A DNA stretch of 64,000 bases from Pseudomonas sp. PB120 (GCF_009761815.1 NZ_RWIN01000020.1:27107-91106), one strand, 5' to 3'. Numbered from the stretch's first letter, positions 27,527 through 36,716 are shown. Program-made: numbers and translations. The notes: a model not told the origin generated them from the letters alone.

Positions 27527-28407
27527 ACGTAGACGAAAACGAACAACCCGATCCACACCACGTCCACGAAGTGCCAATACCAACTCGCCGCCTCGAAACC
27601 GAACTGGTGGTCGGCGTCGAAGTGCCCGCGCATGATCCGCATCAGCATCACAAACAAAATGATGGTGCCGATGGTCACGTGGGCACCGTGGAAACCGGTG
27701 AGCATGAAGAACGTCGCGCCGTAGATGCCCGAACCCAGGGTCAGGCCCAGTTCGTGATAGGCGTGCATGTACTCTTCGGCCTGGAAGCCGAGAAACCCGC
27801 AGCCCAGCAATACCGTGATGGCCAGCCAGATTTTCAGCGCGCCGCGATGGCCTTTTTTCAAGGCGTGGTGGGCGATGGTCACGGTGACGCTCGAGCTCAC
27901 CAGCAACACGGTGTTGAGCAGCGGCAGGCCCCAGGGGCTGATGACTTCTTTAGGGGGCGGGAACAGTTTCGGGTCCGGCGTGTGCAGCAATGGCCAGGCA
28001 AACTGGAAGTTCGGCCAGAGCATGTGCGCGATGCCTTTCGGGCCTTCGCCACCGAGTGCCGGCCCCGAGATATGCCGCACATAAAACAGCGCGCCGAAGA
28101 AGGCGATGAAGAACATCACTTCTGAGAATATGAACCAGCTCATGCCCCAGCGAAACGAGCGATCCATCTGCGCGCTGTACAACCCGGCGCGGCCTTCCTT
28201 GACCACCGTACCGAACCAGCCGAACAGCATGTACGCCAGCAACAGGCCGCCGACGAAAAAGATCAGCGGGCCGTGGGATTCAGGTCGCGCGGCCTTCAGG
28301 TCGTTGAACCAGGTGGCCAGGCCGAACACAGTGGTGAGCATGCCGAGCGTGGCGATGATCGGCCATTTGCTCTGGGCCGGAACGTAATAATGTTCATGAG
28401 TTGCCAT
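27520..28407 (-). CDS. coIII: Cytochrome c oxidase subunit III
   Basis: Integral-membrane subunit of the aa3 oxidase, 295 residues, seven predicted membrane segments. Typical blocks are WGMSWFIFSEVMFFIAFFGA, the ALKKGHRG loop, QAEEYMHAY, YGATFFMLTGFHGAHV and FEAASWYWHFVDVVWIGLF-like C-terminus. GGAGAA lies upstream of the ATG at 28407. Between ctaG and this gene there are only 25 bases, so it is in the coxBA-ctaG-coIII transcript. Confidence 0.96.
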   Translation of the reverse strand: MATHEHYYVPAQSKWPIIATLGMLTTVFGLATWFNDLKAARPESHGPLIFFVGGLLLAYMLFGWFGTVVKEGRAGLYSAQMDRSFRWGMSWFIFSEVMFFIAFFGALFYVRHISGPALGGEGPKGIAHMLWPNFQFAWPLLHTPDPKLFPPPKEVISPWGLPLLNTVLLVSSSVTVTIAHHALKKGHRGALKIWLAITVLLGCGFLGFQAEEYMHAYHELGLTLGSGIYGATFFMLTGFHGAHVTIGTIILFVMLMRIMRGHFDADHQFGFEAASWYWHFVDVVWIGLFVFVYVL

Positions 28408-28432
28408 TTATTGTTCTCCTTATCGGGCACGC

Positions 28433-28984
28433 TCAGCCGCCAGTGTTTACAGCAACCGGTGGATGTCGGGCGGTGATATCGAACAGCGTGTAGGACAGCG
28501 TCAGGTGCTTCACATCCTTGGGCATGTCACGGTCAACGATGAAACGTACCGGCATCTCGATCCGTTGACCGGGCTGCAGCACTTGCTGGGTAAAGCAGAA
28601 ACATTCGGTCTTGTGGAAATACGCCGCGGCCGTGCTCGGTGCGATGCTCGGCACGGCCTGCGCACTCATCGGGCGATCGGTCGGGTTGTGCGCGATGAAA
28701 ATCATCTCGTTGACCGCCCCCGGGTTGGCCGTGAGTTCTTCGCTCTTGGGGTAGAAATCCCAAGGCATGTCGGCAGTGTTCGTTGACAGGAATTGCACGC
28801 GAACTTGTCGCGACGTGTCGACGGTTTGCTCGCCTTCGTACTGCCCGGCGGTTTTGCCATTGATGCCAAAGGCCTTGCACATCACGTCGTAGATCGGCAC
28901 CAGGGCAAACCCGAACACAAACATCGCCACCACCACTATTAACAGGCGCGTGACCAGCTTCTTCATCGAAATCGAGTCAGCCAT
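28433..28984 (-). CDS. ctaG: Cytochrome c oxidase assembly protein CtaG/Cox11
   Basis: Copper chaperone that delivers copper to the CuB site of subunit I. 183 residues: one N-terminal membrane anchor (about 9-30), then an immunoglobulin-like domain with the copper motif ECFCF (Cys128, Cys130) and a third Cys near residue 36. The ATG at 28984 begins MADSISMKKL; the longer frame to 29035 would be translated from the REP element and is rejected. The 126-base gap to coxA is filled by a REP pair. Confidence 0.94.
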   Translation of the reverse strand: MADSISMKKLVTRLLIVVVAMFVFGFALVPIYDVMCKAFGINGKTAGQYEGEQTVDTSRQVRVQFLSTNTADMPWDFYPKSEELTANPGAVNEMIFIAHNPTDRPMSAQAVPSIAPSTAAAYFHKTECFCFTQQVLQPGQRIEMPVRFIVDRDMPKDVKHLTLSYTLFDITARHPPVAVNTGG

Positions 28985-28997
28985 GGCTACGAATCCC

Positions 28998-29097
28998 TGT
29001 AGGAGCGAGCACGCTCGCGAAAAACCTGAGACCACCGCGGGGTGCCAGGCTTCCAGCGTTATCGTTGACGACCATCGCGAGCGAGCTCGCTCCTACA
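28998..29097. repeat. REP pair inside the cox operon (coxA-ctaG gap)
   Basis: TGTAGGAGCGAGCACGCTCG (28998-29017) pairs with TCGCGAGCGAGCTCGCTCC.. ending at 29097. It lies between two co-directional genes of one functional unit, so it may stabilise the upstream coxBA mRNA or lower downstream expression. Confidence 0.87.
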
Positions 29098-29110
29098 GGG
29101 GGCCGGGTAT

Positions 29111-30697
29111 TCATTTCACTTCCGGAGGCGTCGTGAACGTGTGATACGGCGCCGGCGACGGGATGCTCCACTCCAGGCCTTCGGCCCCATCCCACGGTTT
29201 GGCCGGTGCTGGCGGGCCGCCGCGGATGGTTTTGATCACGATGAACAGGAAGAAGATCTGCGTGGCGCCGAACATGAACGCGCCGATCGACGACACCATG
29301 TTGAAGTCGGCGAATTGCAGGTTGTAGTCCGGAATCCGCCGCGGCATGCCCGCCAGCCCTACGAAGTGCATCGGGAAGAACGCCATGTTCATGCCGATGA
29401 ACGAGAGCCAGAAGTGCAGCTTGCCGAGGGTTTCGTCATACATGTGGCCGGTCCATTTCGGCATCCAGTAGTAGGCAGAGGCGAAGATCCCGAAGATCGC
29501 CCCCGGTACCAATACATAGTGGAAATGCGCGACCACAAAGTAAGTGTCCTGGTACTGGAAGTCCGCCGGGGCGATAGCCAGCATCAGCCCCGAGAAGCCG
29601 CCGATGGAGAACAGGATCACGAACGCCACGGCAAACAACATCGGCGTCTCGAAGGTCAGCGAGCCTTGCCACATGGTGCTCGCCCAGTTGAACACTTTCA
29701 CCCCGGTGGGCACCGCGATCAGCAGCGTGGCGTACATGAAGAACAACTCGCCCACCAGCGGAATGCCGACCACGAACATGTGGTGCGCCCAGACGATGAA
29801 CGACAGGAACGCGATGCTCGCCGTGGCGTAAACCATCGAGGTGTAGCCGAACAGCGGTTTGCGCGAGAAGGTCGGGATGATCGAGCTGACGGCACCGAAG
29901 GCCGGCAGGATCATGATGTACACCTCAGGGTGACCGAAGAACCAGAACACATGCTGGAACAACACCGGGTCACCGCCACCGGCGGCACTGAAAAAGCTGG
30001 TGCCGAAGTGGATGTCCATCAGCATCATCGTCACGCATCCGGCCAGTACCGGCATCACGGCAATCAGCAGGAACGCGGTGATCAGCCAGGTCCAGACGAA
30101 CAGCGGCATTTTCATCAACGTCATGCCGGGGGCGCGCAGGTTGAGGATGGTGGCGATCACGTTGATCGCACCCATGATCGAGCTGATCCCCATCAAGTGG
30201 ATGGCGAAGATGAAGAAGGTCACGCTTTCCGGCGCATAAGTCGTCGACAGCGGGGCGTAGAACGTCCAGCCGAAGTTCGGTCCGCCGCCCGGGGTAAACA
30301 GGGTCGACACCAGCAGGATGAACGCCGCTGGCAGCAGCCAGAAGCTGAAGTTGTTCATCCGTGGCAGGGCCATGTCCGGCGCGCCGATCATCAACGGGAT
30401 CATCCAGTTGGCGAGGCCGACGAAGGCCGGCATCACCGCACCGAACACCATCACCAGACCGTGCATGGTGGTCATCTGGTTGAAGAACGCCGGCTCGACG
30501 ATTTGCAGCCCTGGCTGGAACAGTTCGGCGCGAATCACCATCGCGAACGAACCGCCGAGCAGGAACATCGTAAACGCGAACCACAGGTACAGCGTGCCGA
30601 TGTCCTTGTGGTTAGTGGTCAGCACCCAACGCATCAGGCCTTTGGCGGGACCGTGGGCGTGGTCGGCATGACCATGGTCATCGATGACGGCGCTCAT
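29111..30697 (-). CDS. coxA: Cytochrome c oxidase subunit I
   Basis: Catalytic subunit of the aa3 oxidase, 528 residues, twelve predicted membrane segments. It binds haem a and the haem a3-CuB centre: the haem a ligand region TMHGLVMVFG, HPEVYIMILPAFG (CuB His and cross-linked Tyr), the two-His segment WAHHMFVVG, and AHFHYVLVPGA with the haem a3/a ligands. AGGAGACACGCC precedes the ATG at 30697. It is 82 bases downstream of coxB. Confidence 0.97.
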   Translation of the reverse strand: MSAVIDDHGHADHAHGPAKGLMRWVLTTNHKDIGTLYLWFAFTMFLLGGSFAMVIRAELFQPGLQIVEPAFFNQMTTMHGLVMVFGAVMPAFVGLANWMIPLMIGAPDMALPRMNNFSFWLLPAAFILLVSTLFTPGGGPNFGWTFYAPLSTTYAPESVTFFIFAIHLMGISSIMGAINVIATILNLRAPGMTLMKMPLFVWTWLITAFLLIAVMPVLAGCVTMMLMDIHFGTSFFSAAGGGDPVLFQHVFWFFGHPEVYIMILPAFGAVSSIIPTFSRKPLFGYTSMVYATASIAFLSFIVWAHHMFVVGIPLVGELFFMYATLLIAVPTGVKVFNWASTMWQGSLTFETPMLFAVAFVILFSIGGFSGLMLAIAPADFQYQDTYFVVAHFHYVLVPGAIFGIFASAYYWMPKWTGHMYDETLGKLHFWLSFIGMNMAFFPMHFVGLAGMPRRIPDYNLQFADFNMVSSIGAFMFGATQIFFLFIVIKTIRGGPPAPAKPWDGAEGLEWSIPSPAPYHTFTTPPEVK

Positions 30698-30779
30698 GGC
30701 GTGTCTCCTGCAAACAGATGGGCTGGGCAGGCCGGGGCGCGCAGCCCCGACCGGTTCCTTACGTGCGCAATAGACCGGG

Positions 30780-31907
30780 TCATTTGCTTTCCGCCTGTTT
30801 CAGCTCCAGCACTTCTTTAGGAGTGACCATGTCGCCTTTGTTGTTGCCCCAGGCGTTACGTTCGTAGGTCACGACCGCCGCAATATCGACTTCCGAGAGC
30901 TGCTTGCCGAACGCCGCCATGGCGGTGCCGGGCTTGCCGAAGTACACGCGATGCAGGTGGTCTGCTTTCGGCCCGGTCGCAATCGGCGAGCCTTTGAGCG
31001 CCGGGAACATCGGCGGCAGGCCCTGGCCTTCAGCCTGGTGACAGGCCACGCAAGTGGTGTGATAGACCTTGTCGCCGCGCTCTTTGAGCTCGTCGAGGGT
31101 CCATTCCTTGCTGGTCAATTCCTTGAGTTGCGCGGCTTCAGCCTTGCGCTCGCCAAGCCATTTTTCGTAATCGGCCTTTTCCTTGACCTCGACCACGATC
31201 GGCATGAAGCCGTGATCCTTGCCGCACAACTCGGCGCACTGGCCACGGTAGATGCCGGGCTTGTCGATGCGGGTCCAGGCTTCGTTGACGAATCCCGGGA
31301 TCGCATCGCGCTTGACCGCGAACGCCGGCACCCACCAGGAGTGGATCACGTCGGCGGACGTCACGAGGAAGCGCACCTTGGCGCCAATCGGCAGCACCAG
31401 AGGCTTGTCGACCTCGAGCAAATAGTGTTCGCCCTTGGCTTCCTTGTTATGGATCTGTTCGGCGGGCGTGGCCAGGTTGCTGAAGAACTCGACGTCCTGG
31501 CCCAGGTATTTGTAATGCCACTTCCACTGATAGCCGGTGACCTGGATATCGATATCCGGCTCACTGGCGTCGTACATCTTGATCAGGGTTGCCGTCGCGG
31601 GAACCGCCATGGCCACCAGGATCAGGAAGGGCACGATGGTCCAGAGAATTTCGACGGTGGTGCTTTCATGAAATTTTGCGGCCACCTGCCCGGTCGAGCG
31701 ACGGTGGAGAATCATCGACCAGAACATGGCGCCGAAGACGATGATGCCGATCACTACACAGATCCAGAAAATGGTCATGTGCAGGTCAAATACTGCGTGA
31801 CTGATTTCAGTCGCTCCCGGCGCCATATTCACAGTCCAGGCCGCTTGTGCCTGACTGAAAATCGACCACAACAGGAGGCCCATCCAGACGTGTGGATGTC
31901 GCATCAT
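30780..31907 (-). CDS. coxB: Cytochrome c oxidase subunit II with fused cytochrome c domain
   Basis: 375 residues. A signal/leader (to about 22), two membrane segments (about 40-65 and 85-105), the CuA domain with HSWWVPAF and CAELCGKDHGFM ligand motif, and a C-terminal class I cytochrome c domain with CVACH (about residue 285) and a distal Met near TAMAAFG. This is the caa3-like layout of subunit II found in pseudomonads' aa3 oxidase. First gene of the minus-strand cox operon; a CTATACT sigma-S-type -10 lies about 140 bases upstream. Confidence 0.96.
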   Translation of the reverse strand: MMRHPHVWMGLLLWSIFSQAQAAWTVNMAPGATEISHAVFDLHMTIFWICVVIGIIVFGAMFWSMILHRRSTGQVAAKFHESTTVEILWTIVPFLILVAMAVPATATLIKMYDASEPDIDIQVTGYQWKWHYKYLGQDVEFFSNLATPAEQIHNKEAKGEHYLLEVDKPLVLPIGAKVRFLVTSADVIHSWWVPAFAVKRDAIPGFVNEAWTRIDKPGIYRGQCAELCGKDHGFMPIVVEVKEKADYEKWLGERKAEAAQLKELTSKEWTLDELKERGDKVYHTTCVACHQAEGQGLPPMFPALKGSPIATGPKADHLHRVYFGKPGTAMAAFGKQLSEVDIAAVVTYERNAWGNNKGDMVTPKEVLELKQAESK

Positions 31908-32278
31908 TGCGGGTTCCCCTTATCGTTCTTGTTATCCCGCCGGCTTTCACCTGCGGCAAGGGAGCGGCTTTTTCAGACTACGAACTTGAATCGCCGGGCC
32001 TTGCTGCGTGTGCAGTCGGGCGTCATCAGCTAACTCCATTCCAACCCGAGTATAGACAGCGACTGCGACCTCGCAATGTGACGGCGTAAATGATCTGAAA
32101 CAGGTGGGACTTGCGTTCAAGGTCACGAATGGAGAAGGATGCAGACGAGTGGTGGCAAATGGATATAACCCTGCGCTCTCAAGGATGAAATAATTATGAC
32201 AAATGCGTCTTAGCCTTTTTCGTAAGCCAGCTAAGTTATGTCTTCCCTATTTCATTGCCTTTGTTTCCTGGAGTTTTC
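31908..32278. other. Divergent control region between coxB and the 32279 gene (371 bases)
   Basis: No gene seen. On the minus strand it carries a CTATACT -10 element (32055-32049) for coxB. The plus-strand side is AT-rich from about 32140 to 32270 and must hold the promoter of the hypothetical gene, but I cannot point to a convincing -35/-10 pair. No strong hairpin noted. Confidence 0.6.
32049..32055 (-). promoter_or_regulatory. Sigma-S-type -10 element upstream of coxB
   Basis: CTATACT on the minus strand is an exact match to the preferred RpoS -10 core, preceded by a GTC and with no good -35 TTGACA at the usual place. In P. aeruginosa the aa3 oxidase genes are known to need RpoS. The predicted start at about 32042 leaves a 135-base leader before coxB. 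Confidence 0.62.
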
Positions 32279-32920
32279 ATGAACACCGCCGCATTGCGCG
32301 AGCAGATCCAAAAAGCCCAACAACATGAAGCCGAGACCGGCCTGCTGACGCGTCAGCTGGAAAGCAAACTGCCTCATCTCCACCCGTCGATCCAATTGCC
32401 GGAAGCGGATGCCAACGGCGTGCTGACGCGTTTTGTCGCCGCCTACATCGACGAAGTTCCAGATCTGCTGGATGCAGCCAATGAAGTGGCCAGGGAAGCG
32501 GGTATCGAATCCCAGATCAAACCGGTACTGAAAATAGCCGAACAGTACTTCCTCCAGCCGCCATCGATCATGGCGGGGCACGTCGGGCTCGACGGCCTGC
32601 TGGACGAAGCCTACCTGGCGCACAGGTTTGTCGAAGAGGTCAACGACCTGTACATCAAGCATTTTGGCCAGCCACTGATCCCATTGGACATGACTGTTGC
32701 CAACCTGATTGCCCACCAGTTGATCGGTGAGGCGTTTGCCAACCAGTTGGATGAAGTGGTGCACCACGCGGTGGACAGCATGCTCGACGACGACAGCTTT
32801 GCGCTGGAGTCGGTGGAAGCCTACCGCGACAAGCTCAGCAGCCCGGACACCGGCACTGCGTGGAAGCGCTGGCCGTGCATGTCGCGCCGACTGGGGGTAG
32901 GCCTGGAGCTGGAGGCCTGA
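32279..32920 (+). CDS. Conserved hypothetical cytoplasmic protein (PA0104 position)
   Basis: 213 residues, acidic, mainly helical, no signal peptide, no membrane segment and no catalytic motif I recognise. Recognisable stretches are MNTAALREQIQKAQQH, SIMAGHVGLDGLLDEAYLAHRFVEEVND and DEVVHHAVDSMLDDDSF. The start at 32279 is the first ATG after a CTGGAG box; the upstream in-frame start is not preceded by a ribosome site. It is divergent from coxB, the place of PA0104 in P. aeruginosa. Function unknown. Confidence 0.7.
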   Translation: MNTAALREQIQKAQQHEAETGLLTRQLESKLPHLHPSIQLPEADANGVLTRFVAAYIDEVPDLLDAANEVAREAGIESQIKPVLKIAEQYFLQPPSIMAGHVGLDGLLDEAYLAHRFVEEVNDLYIKHFGQPLIPLDMTVANLIAHQLIGEAFANQLDEVVHHAVDSMLDDDSFALESVEAYRDKLSSPDTGTAWKRWPCMSRRLGVGLELEA

Positions 32921-32938
32921 TTAACCTCGGTCTTCCAC

Positions 32939-33038
32939 TGTAGGAGCGAGCCTGCTCGCGATGGTCGATAACGATTACGCGGGCATCCTGACACCCCGCG
33001 GTGCTCTGTTGCCCATCGCGAGCAAGCTCGCTCCTACA
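32939..33038. repeat. REP pair between the 32279 gene and the SulP gene
   Basis: TGTAGGAGCGAGCCTGCTCG (32939-32958) is repeated inverted, ending CTCGCTCCTACA at 33038. It separates two convergent genes and leaves only 9 bases to the SulP stop. Confidence 0.88.
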
Positions 33039-33047
33039 GGTGGTTTT

Positions 33048-34574
33048 TCAGCCAGCCGCTCCGATACCGGTGTTTGTCCGCACCCGCCCTTCAAGCCTGC
33101 GCTTCAACCCCCGCGACTCGATCAACAATTTTGACCCCTTCGCCGCATTCGCCCGGCCCCACTCCTCAAGCAACTCCAGGCACGAATGATCGATGTAGCT
33201 CAGGTTATTGAGCGGCACATGCACGGTCGCGCCCGGGGGAATAGTGCCCAGCACTTGAGTCAGCGCCGGGACTTTCAGGAATGTCGCCGCGCCCATCAAC
33301 CGCAACTCCATTTCCCCGTCAGCCGGCAGGTCGATCAGGCTGATCTTGAGCCGCGAAGCTTTCCACGCCAGTTTGGCCAGGGTCAGGCCAAAACCGATCA
33401 GCACCCCGGTCAGCAAATCCGTGAAGATGATTGCCAGCGCCGTCGCCGCGTAGGTGAACATCGGCATCCGGCCATAACGACCCAGACCGCGAAATGCCTT
33501 GAGGTCGACCAGTTTGAAACCGGTGTAGACCAAAACCCCCGCCAGGCTCGCTACAGGAATGCTTTGCAGCACGCTCGATAACAGCAGCACGAACCCCAGC
33601 AGCCATAACCCATGGAAAATCGTCGAGTAGCGGGTGGTCGCACCGGCCTGGACGTTCGCTGAACTGCGAACGATCACCCCGGTCATCGGCAGCGCACCCA
33701 GCAAGCCGCAGAGCATGTTGCCCACGCCTTGGGCCGATAACTCCCGGTCGAAGTCGGAGCGCTGGCCACTGTGCATGCGGTCCACCGCAGCGGCTGACAG
33801 CAGGGTTTCGGCGCTGGCGATGAAGGCCACGGCGAAGGCGGCGATCAACAGCGTCGGGTCGGCGAGGTTGAGCAGGTCGGCGGGCTTCAGCCAGTCGATG
33901 GCTTCTGCGAGGTTGGCCGGTACTTCTACGCGCTTGACCTGCAAGGCGAGCATCAGGCTGGCGACCGTCGCCAACCCGACGCCCAGCAACGCGCCGGGAA
34001 TAAATCGCAGGGAATGCGGGCGCAATTTTTCCCACAGGTGCATCACGGCAATCGTTGCCAGCCCGAGCAAACCGGCTTGCCAGCCGAAGGAGGGCAACGC
34101 TTGAGCAACCGCCGCCGGGAAAGCGGCGAGGTTATCCAGCCCCGAGGGTTTGGGCACGGCATCGAGCATTACATGCACCTGTGACAGCACGATCAATACG
34201 CCAATTCCGGCGAGCATTCCGTACACCACGGCCGGTGCCGTCACCCGAAACCAGCAGCCGAGCTTCAAGCGCCCGGCCACTAGCTGTAGAAAGCCCGCCA
34301 GCAACAGAATGGGACCGAGCATGGCGATGCCGTGCTGGCGCACCAGTTCAAATACCAGCACCGCCAGTCCCGCCGCCGGGCCACTGACTTGCAGCGGCGA
34401 CCCCGCGAGCCAGCCAACGACCAAGCCACCAATGATCCCGGTGATCAGCCCTTTGGCAGGGGGCAGTCCCGAAGCGATGGCGATACCCATGCACAACGGC
34501 AGGGCGACCAGAAATACAACCACGGAGGCCAGCAGCTCCCGTGGCAGAACAGCTTTGAGTTGAGCTGCACGCAT
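33048..34574 (-). CDS. SulP-family anion transporter with STAS domain
   Basis: 508-residue inner-membrane transporter (SLC26/SulP), with about twelve hydrophobic segments and a C-terminal STAS domain (about 415-500, NLSYIDHSCLELLEEW). Typical N-terminal blocks are VVFLVALPLCMGIAIASGLP and GSPLQVSGPAAG, and FIASAETLLSAAAVDRMHSG lies in the middle. GGGAGA lies 6 bases before the ATG at 34574, which decides against the longer frame from 34604. SulP proteins carry sulfate, bicarbonate or dicarboxylates; the beta-carbonic anhydrase gene 90 bases upstream on the same strand suggests bicarbonate, as in PA0103-PA0102. Confidence 0.88.
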   Translation of the reverse strand: MRAAQLKAVLPRELLASVVVFLVALPLCMGIAIASGLPPAKGLITGIIGGLVVGWLAGSPLQVSGPAAGLAVLVFELVRQHGIAMLGPILLLAGFLQLVAGRLKLGCWFRVTAPAVVYGMLAGIGVLIVLSQVHVMLDAVPKPSGLDNLAAFPAAVAQALPSFGWQAGLLGLATIAVMHLWEKLRPHSLRFIPGALLGVGLATVASLMLALQVKRVEVPANLAEAIDWLKPADLLNLADPTLLIAAFAVAFIASAETLLSAAAVDRMHSGQRSDFDRELSAQGVGNMLCGLLGALPMTGVIVRSSANVQAGATTRYSTIFHGLWLLGFVLLLSSVLQSIPVASLAGVLVYTGFKLVDLKAFRGLGRYGRMPMFTYAATALAIIFTDLLTGVLIGFGLTLAKLAWKASRLKISLIDLPADGEMELRLMGAATFLKVPALTQVLGTIPPGATVHVPLNNLSYIDHSCLELLEEWGRANAAKGSKLLIESRGLKRRLEGRVRTNTGIGAAG

Positions 34575-34664
34575 GGTGATTCTCCCGACATTTTCTTCAG
34601 GCATGGCAAGGCCGGACCGCTGAAACAGCGGTCGGCGTCAAACCACAAAAATTCTTAGGAGGAT

Positions 34665-35396
34665 TTAGAAGCGCGCTTTGGGCGTCGCCACCGGGATCGG
34701 TTGGCTGCCGTTGAGCGGCAGGAAACAACCCTTGTCCGCGTCGTAAGCTTTGATTGCGCTGGTTTCGATGTCGTAGACCCAGCCATGTATGAACAGATGA
34801 CCGTTCGCCATGCGCGAGGCTACCGAAGGGTGGGTGCGCAAGTGCTGCAATTGGGCGATGACGTTTTCCTCGGTGAGGACGTGCATACGCTCGTTCTCGT
34901 CGGCGCAGTTGCAGTTTTCATGCACCATGGTTTTCGCGACTTCCGCATGCCGCAACCAGGCTTTGACCGTAGGCATTTTTTCCAGGCTGTCGGGGTTGAG
35001 CACCGCACGCATCGCGCCGCAATCGGAGTGGCCGCAGATGATGATGTGCTGCACGCCCAGCGCCAGCACTGCGTACTCGATGGCGGTGGAAACGCCGCCG
35101 TTCATTTGCCCGTAAGGCGGCACGACGTTGCCGACGTTGCGGGTCACGAACAGATCGCCAGGGGCGCTGTGGGTGATCAATTCAGGAACGATGCGTGAAT
35201 CGGCACACGCGATGAACATGGCGCGCGGCCGTTGGGCGGTGGCGAGTTTCTTGAAGAGCTCTTCCTGCTGCGGGAAGACCTCATGGTGAAAATGCAAAAA
35301 GCCGTCAACGATATGCTTCAACGCTGCATCGGCGCTTTCCGCCTCGGGCTGGGTGGAAGCCGATGCAGCCAGCGGCTGTTTATCCTTGTCACTCAT
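34665..35396 (-). CDS. Beta-class carbonic anhydrase
   Basis: Zinc enzyme interconverting CO2 and bicarbonate, 243 residues. Zinc ligands and dyad are visible: CADSR (Cys64, Asp66, Arg68) and CGHSDCGAMR (His123, Cys126). The first 25 residues are a low-complexity tail before the helical arm. GAGGATGAATTC precedes the ATG. Likely co-transcribed with the SulP transporter to supply or trap bicarbonate. Confidence 0.94.
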   Translation of the reverse strand: MSDKDKQPLAASASTQPEAESADAALKHIVDGFLHFHHEVFPQQEELFKKLATAQRPRAMFIACADSRIVPELITHSAPGDLFVTRNVGNVVPPYGQMNGGVSTAIEYAVLALGVQHIIICGHSDCGAMRAVLNPDSLEKMPTVKAWLRHAEVAKTMVHENCNCADENERMHVLTEENVIAQLQHLRTHPSVASRMANGHLFIHGWVYDIETSAIKAYDADKGCFLPLNGSQPIPVATPKARF

Positions 35397-35570
35397 GAAT
35401 TCATCCTCATTGTCGGAGTCTGGGGATTTTCCCGTTTAGTCCGGTGTGAAGCCAGTGGCTGTTTAAAAAACATCCAGGTCGCAAAGCATGACCTATCAGT
35501 CACTCGATGAACAAGGTAACGGCCGAAACTTAACTCAAACTGAATGAAACGCTCTAGATCGTGTGTTCCA

Positions 35571-35589
35571 GGTCACACAAAACGTGACC
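35571..35589. promoter_or_regulatory. GGTCAC-N7-GTGACC inverted repeat
   Basis: A perfect 6-bp dyad lies in the 244-base gap between the carbonic anhydrase start and the radical SAM gene end, 175 bases upstream of the former. It has the form of a dimeric-regulator operator; the regulator is unknown. The rest of the gap shows nothing else I can support. Confidence 0.35.
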
Positions 35590-35640
35590 AGCCTAAAAGT
35601 CCGGTGTGTTTCGTACCCCTCAACCATAGGCCAATTGTCT

Positions 35641-36699
35641 TCAAATCAAGGACATTTGGCGACCTGGCGGACAGAAGGCCTCGCAGTCCAGATTAAAGCC
35701 TTCCCGGCGATTGAGCCCCAGGCGCTTGATGGTTTTGGCAAAGCGCTGGGCCAACAGGTCGGCGAACGGGCCTTCGCCGCGCATCCGGGCACCAAACCGG
35801 CTGTCATACAATTCGCCGCCGCGGCTCTGGCGGATCAGGCTCAACACATGCGCAGCGCGCTGCGGGTAGTGGGCGGCCAACCATTCTTCGAACAAGGGCG
35901 CCACTTCCAGCGGCAGGCGCAGCATCATATAAGCGGCACTCTGCGCGCCGGCTGCGTGGGCCTCGGTGAGCAGGCTTTCGAGTTCGCTGTCGTTGATCAT
36001 TGGAATCATCGGCGAACACAGCACGCCCACCGGGATCCCCGCTTCGCGCATCACCCGGATTGCCCGTAGGCGGGCCTTGGGTGCAGCGGCGCGGGGTTCG
36101 AGGATGCGTTTGAGTTCATCGTCCAGGGTGGTCAGGCTGATCATCACTGCCACCAGCCTTTGCCGGGCCAGTTCGGCCAACAGGTCAAGATCGCGCAGAA
36201 TCAGCGAGCCCTTGGTGATGATGGTCACCGGATGACGGTATCGCAGCAGCACTTCCAGGGTTTTGCGGGTGATTTTGTGCTCGCGCTCGATGGGCTGATA
36301 CGGATCGGTGTTAGAGCCCAGGTTGATCGGCGCGCATTGATAACCGCGTTTGGACAGCTGTTCTTCCAGCACATCGGCCGCGTTGGTCTTGGCGATCAAT
36401 TTGGTTTCGAAGTCCAGCCCCGGTGACATGTCCCAATAAGCGTGGCTGGGCCGTGCGTAGCAATAGATGCAACCGTGCTCGCAGCCGCGATAGGGGTTGA
36501 TCGAGCGATCAAAGGGCAGGTCCGGCGAGTTGTTGCGGGTGATGATGGTTTTCGCCGTCTCGATGCGCACTTCAGTGCCTTGGGTCGTCGGCACTTCCTG
36601 ATACCAGCCGTCGTCCTCGGCCACCGAGCGGTTCGGCGCGAATCGATTGTGCGGGTTGGTCGCGGTACCGCGGCCGCGTGGAGGCAAGGGAGTGCTCAT
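35641..36699 (-). CDS. PA0069-family radical SAM protein
   Basis: 352 residues with a radical SAM 4Fe-4S motif CEHGCIYC (Cys73, Cys77, Cys80) in the order NPYRGCEHGCIYCYARPSH. This is the family related to spore photoproduct lyase-like proteins, with the further conserved blocks NLGSNTDPYQPIERE and TKGSLILRDLDLL. The reaction is unknown. An SOS box lies directly before the start, and the P. aeruginosa homologue is reported among LexA-controlled genes, so a DNA-damage-related function is a fair inference. No partner gene is attached. Confidence 0.9.
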   Translation of the reverse strand: MSTPLPPRGRGTATNPHNRFAPNRSVAEDDGWYQEVPTTQGTEVRIETAKTIITRNNSPDLPFDRSINPYRGCEHGCIYCYARPSHAYWDMSPGLDFETKLIAKTNAADVLEEQLSKRGYQCAPINLGSNTDPYQPIEREHKITRKTLEVLLRYRHPVTIITKGSLILRDLDLLAELARQRLVAVMISLTTLDDELKRILEPRAAAPKARLRAIRVMREAGIPVGVLCSPMIPMINDSELESLLTEAHAAGAQSAAYMMLRLPLEVAPLFEEWLAAHYPQRAAHVLSLIRQSRGGELYDSRFGARMRGEGPFADLLAQRFAKTIKRLGLNRREGFNLDCEAFCPPGRQMSLI

Positions 36700-36716
36700 C
36701 GATCAATACTCGTTTG

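Noticed and set aside
29141..30820. 559-codon open frame antisense to coxA
   Set aside because: Composition dominated by His, Arg, Glu and Gln, typical of reverse-strand membrane-protein shadows.
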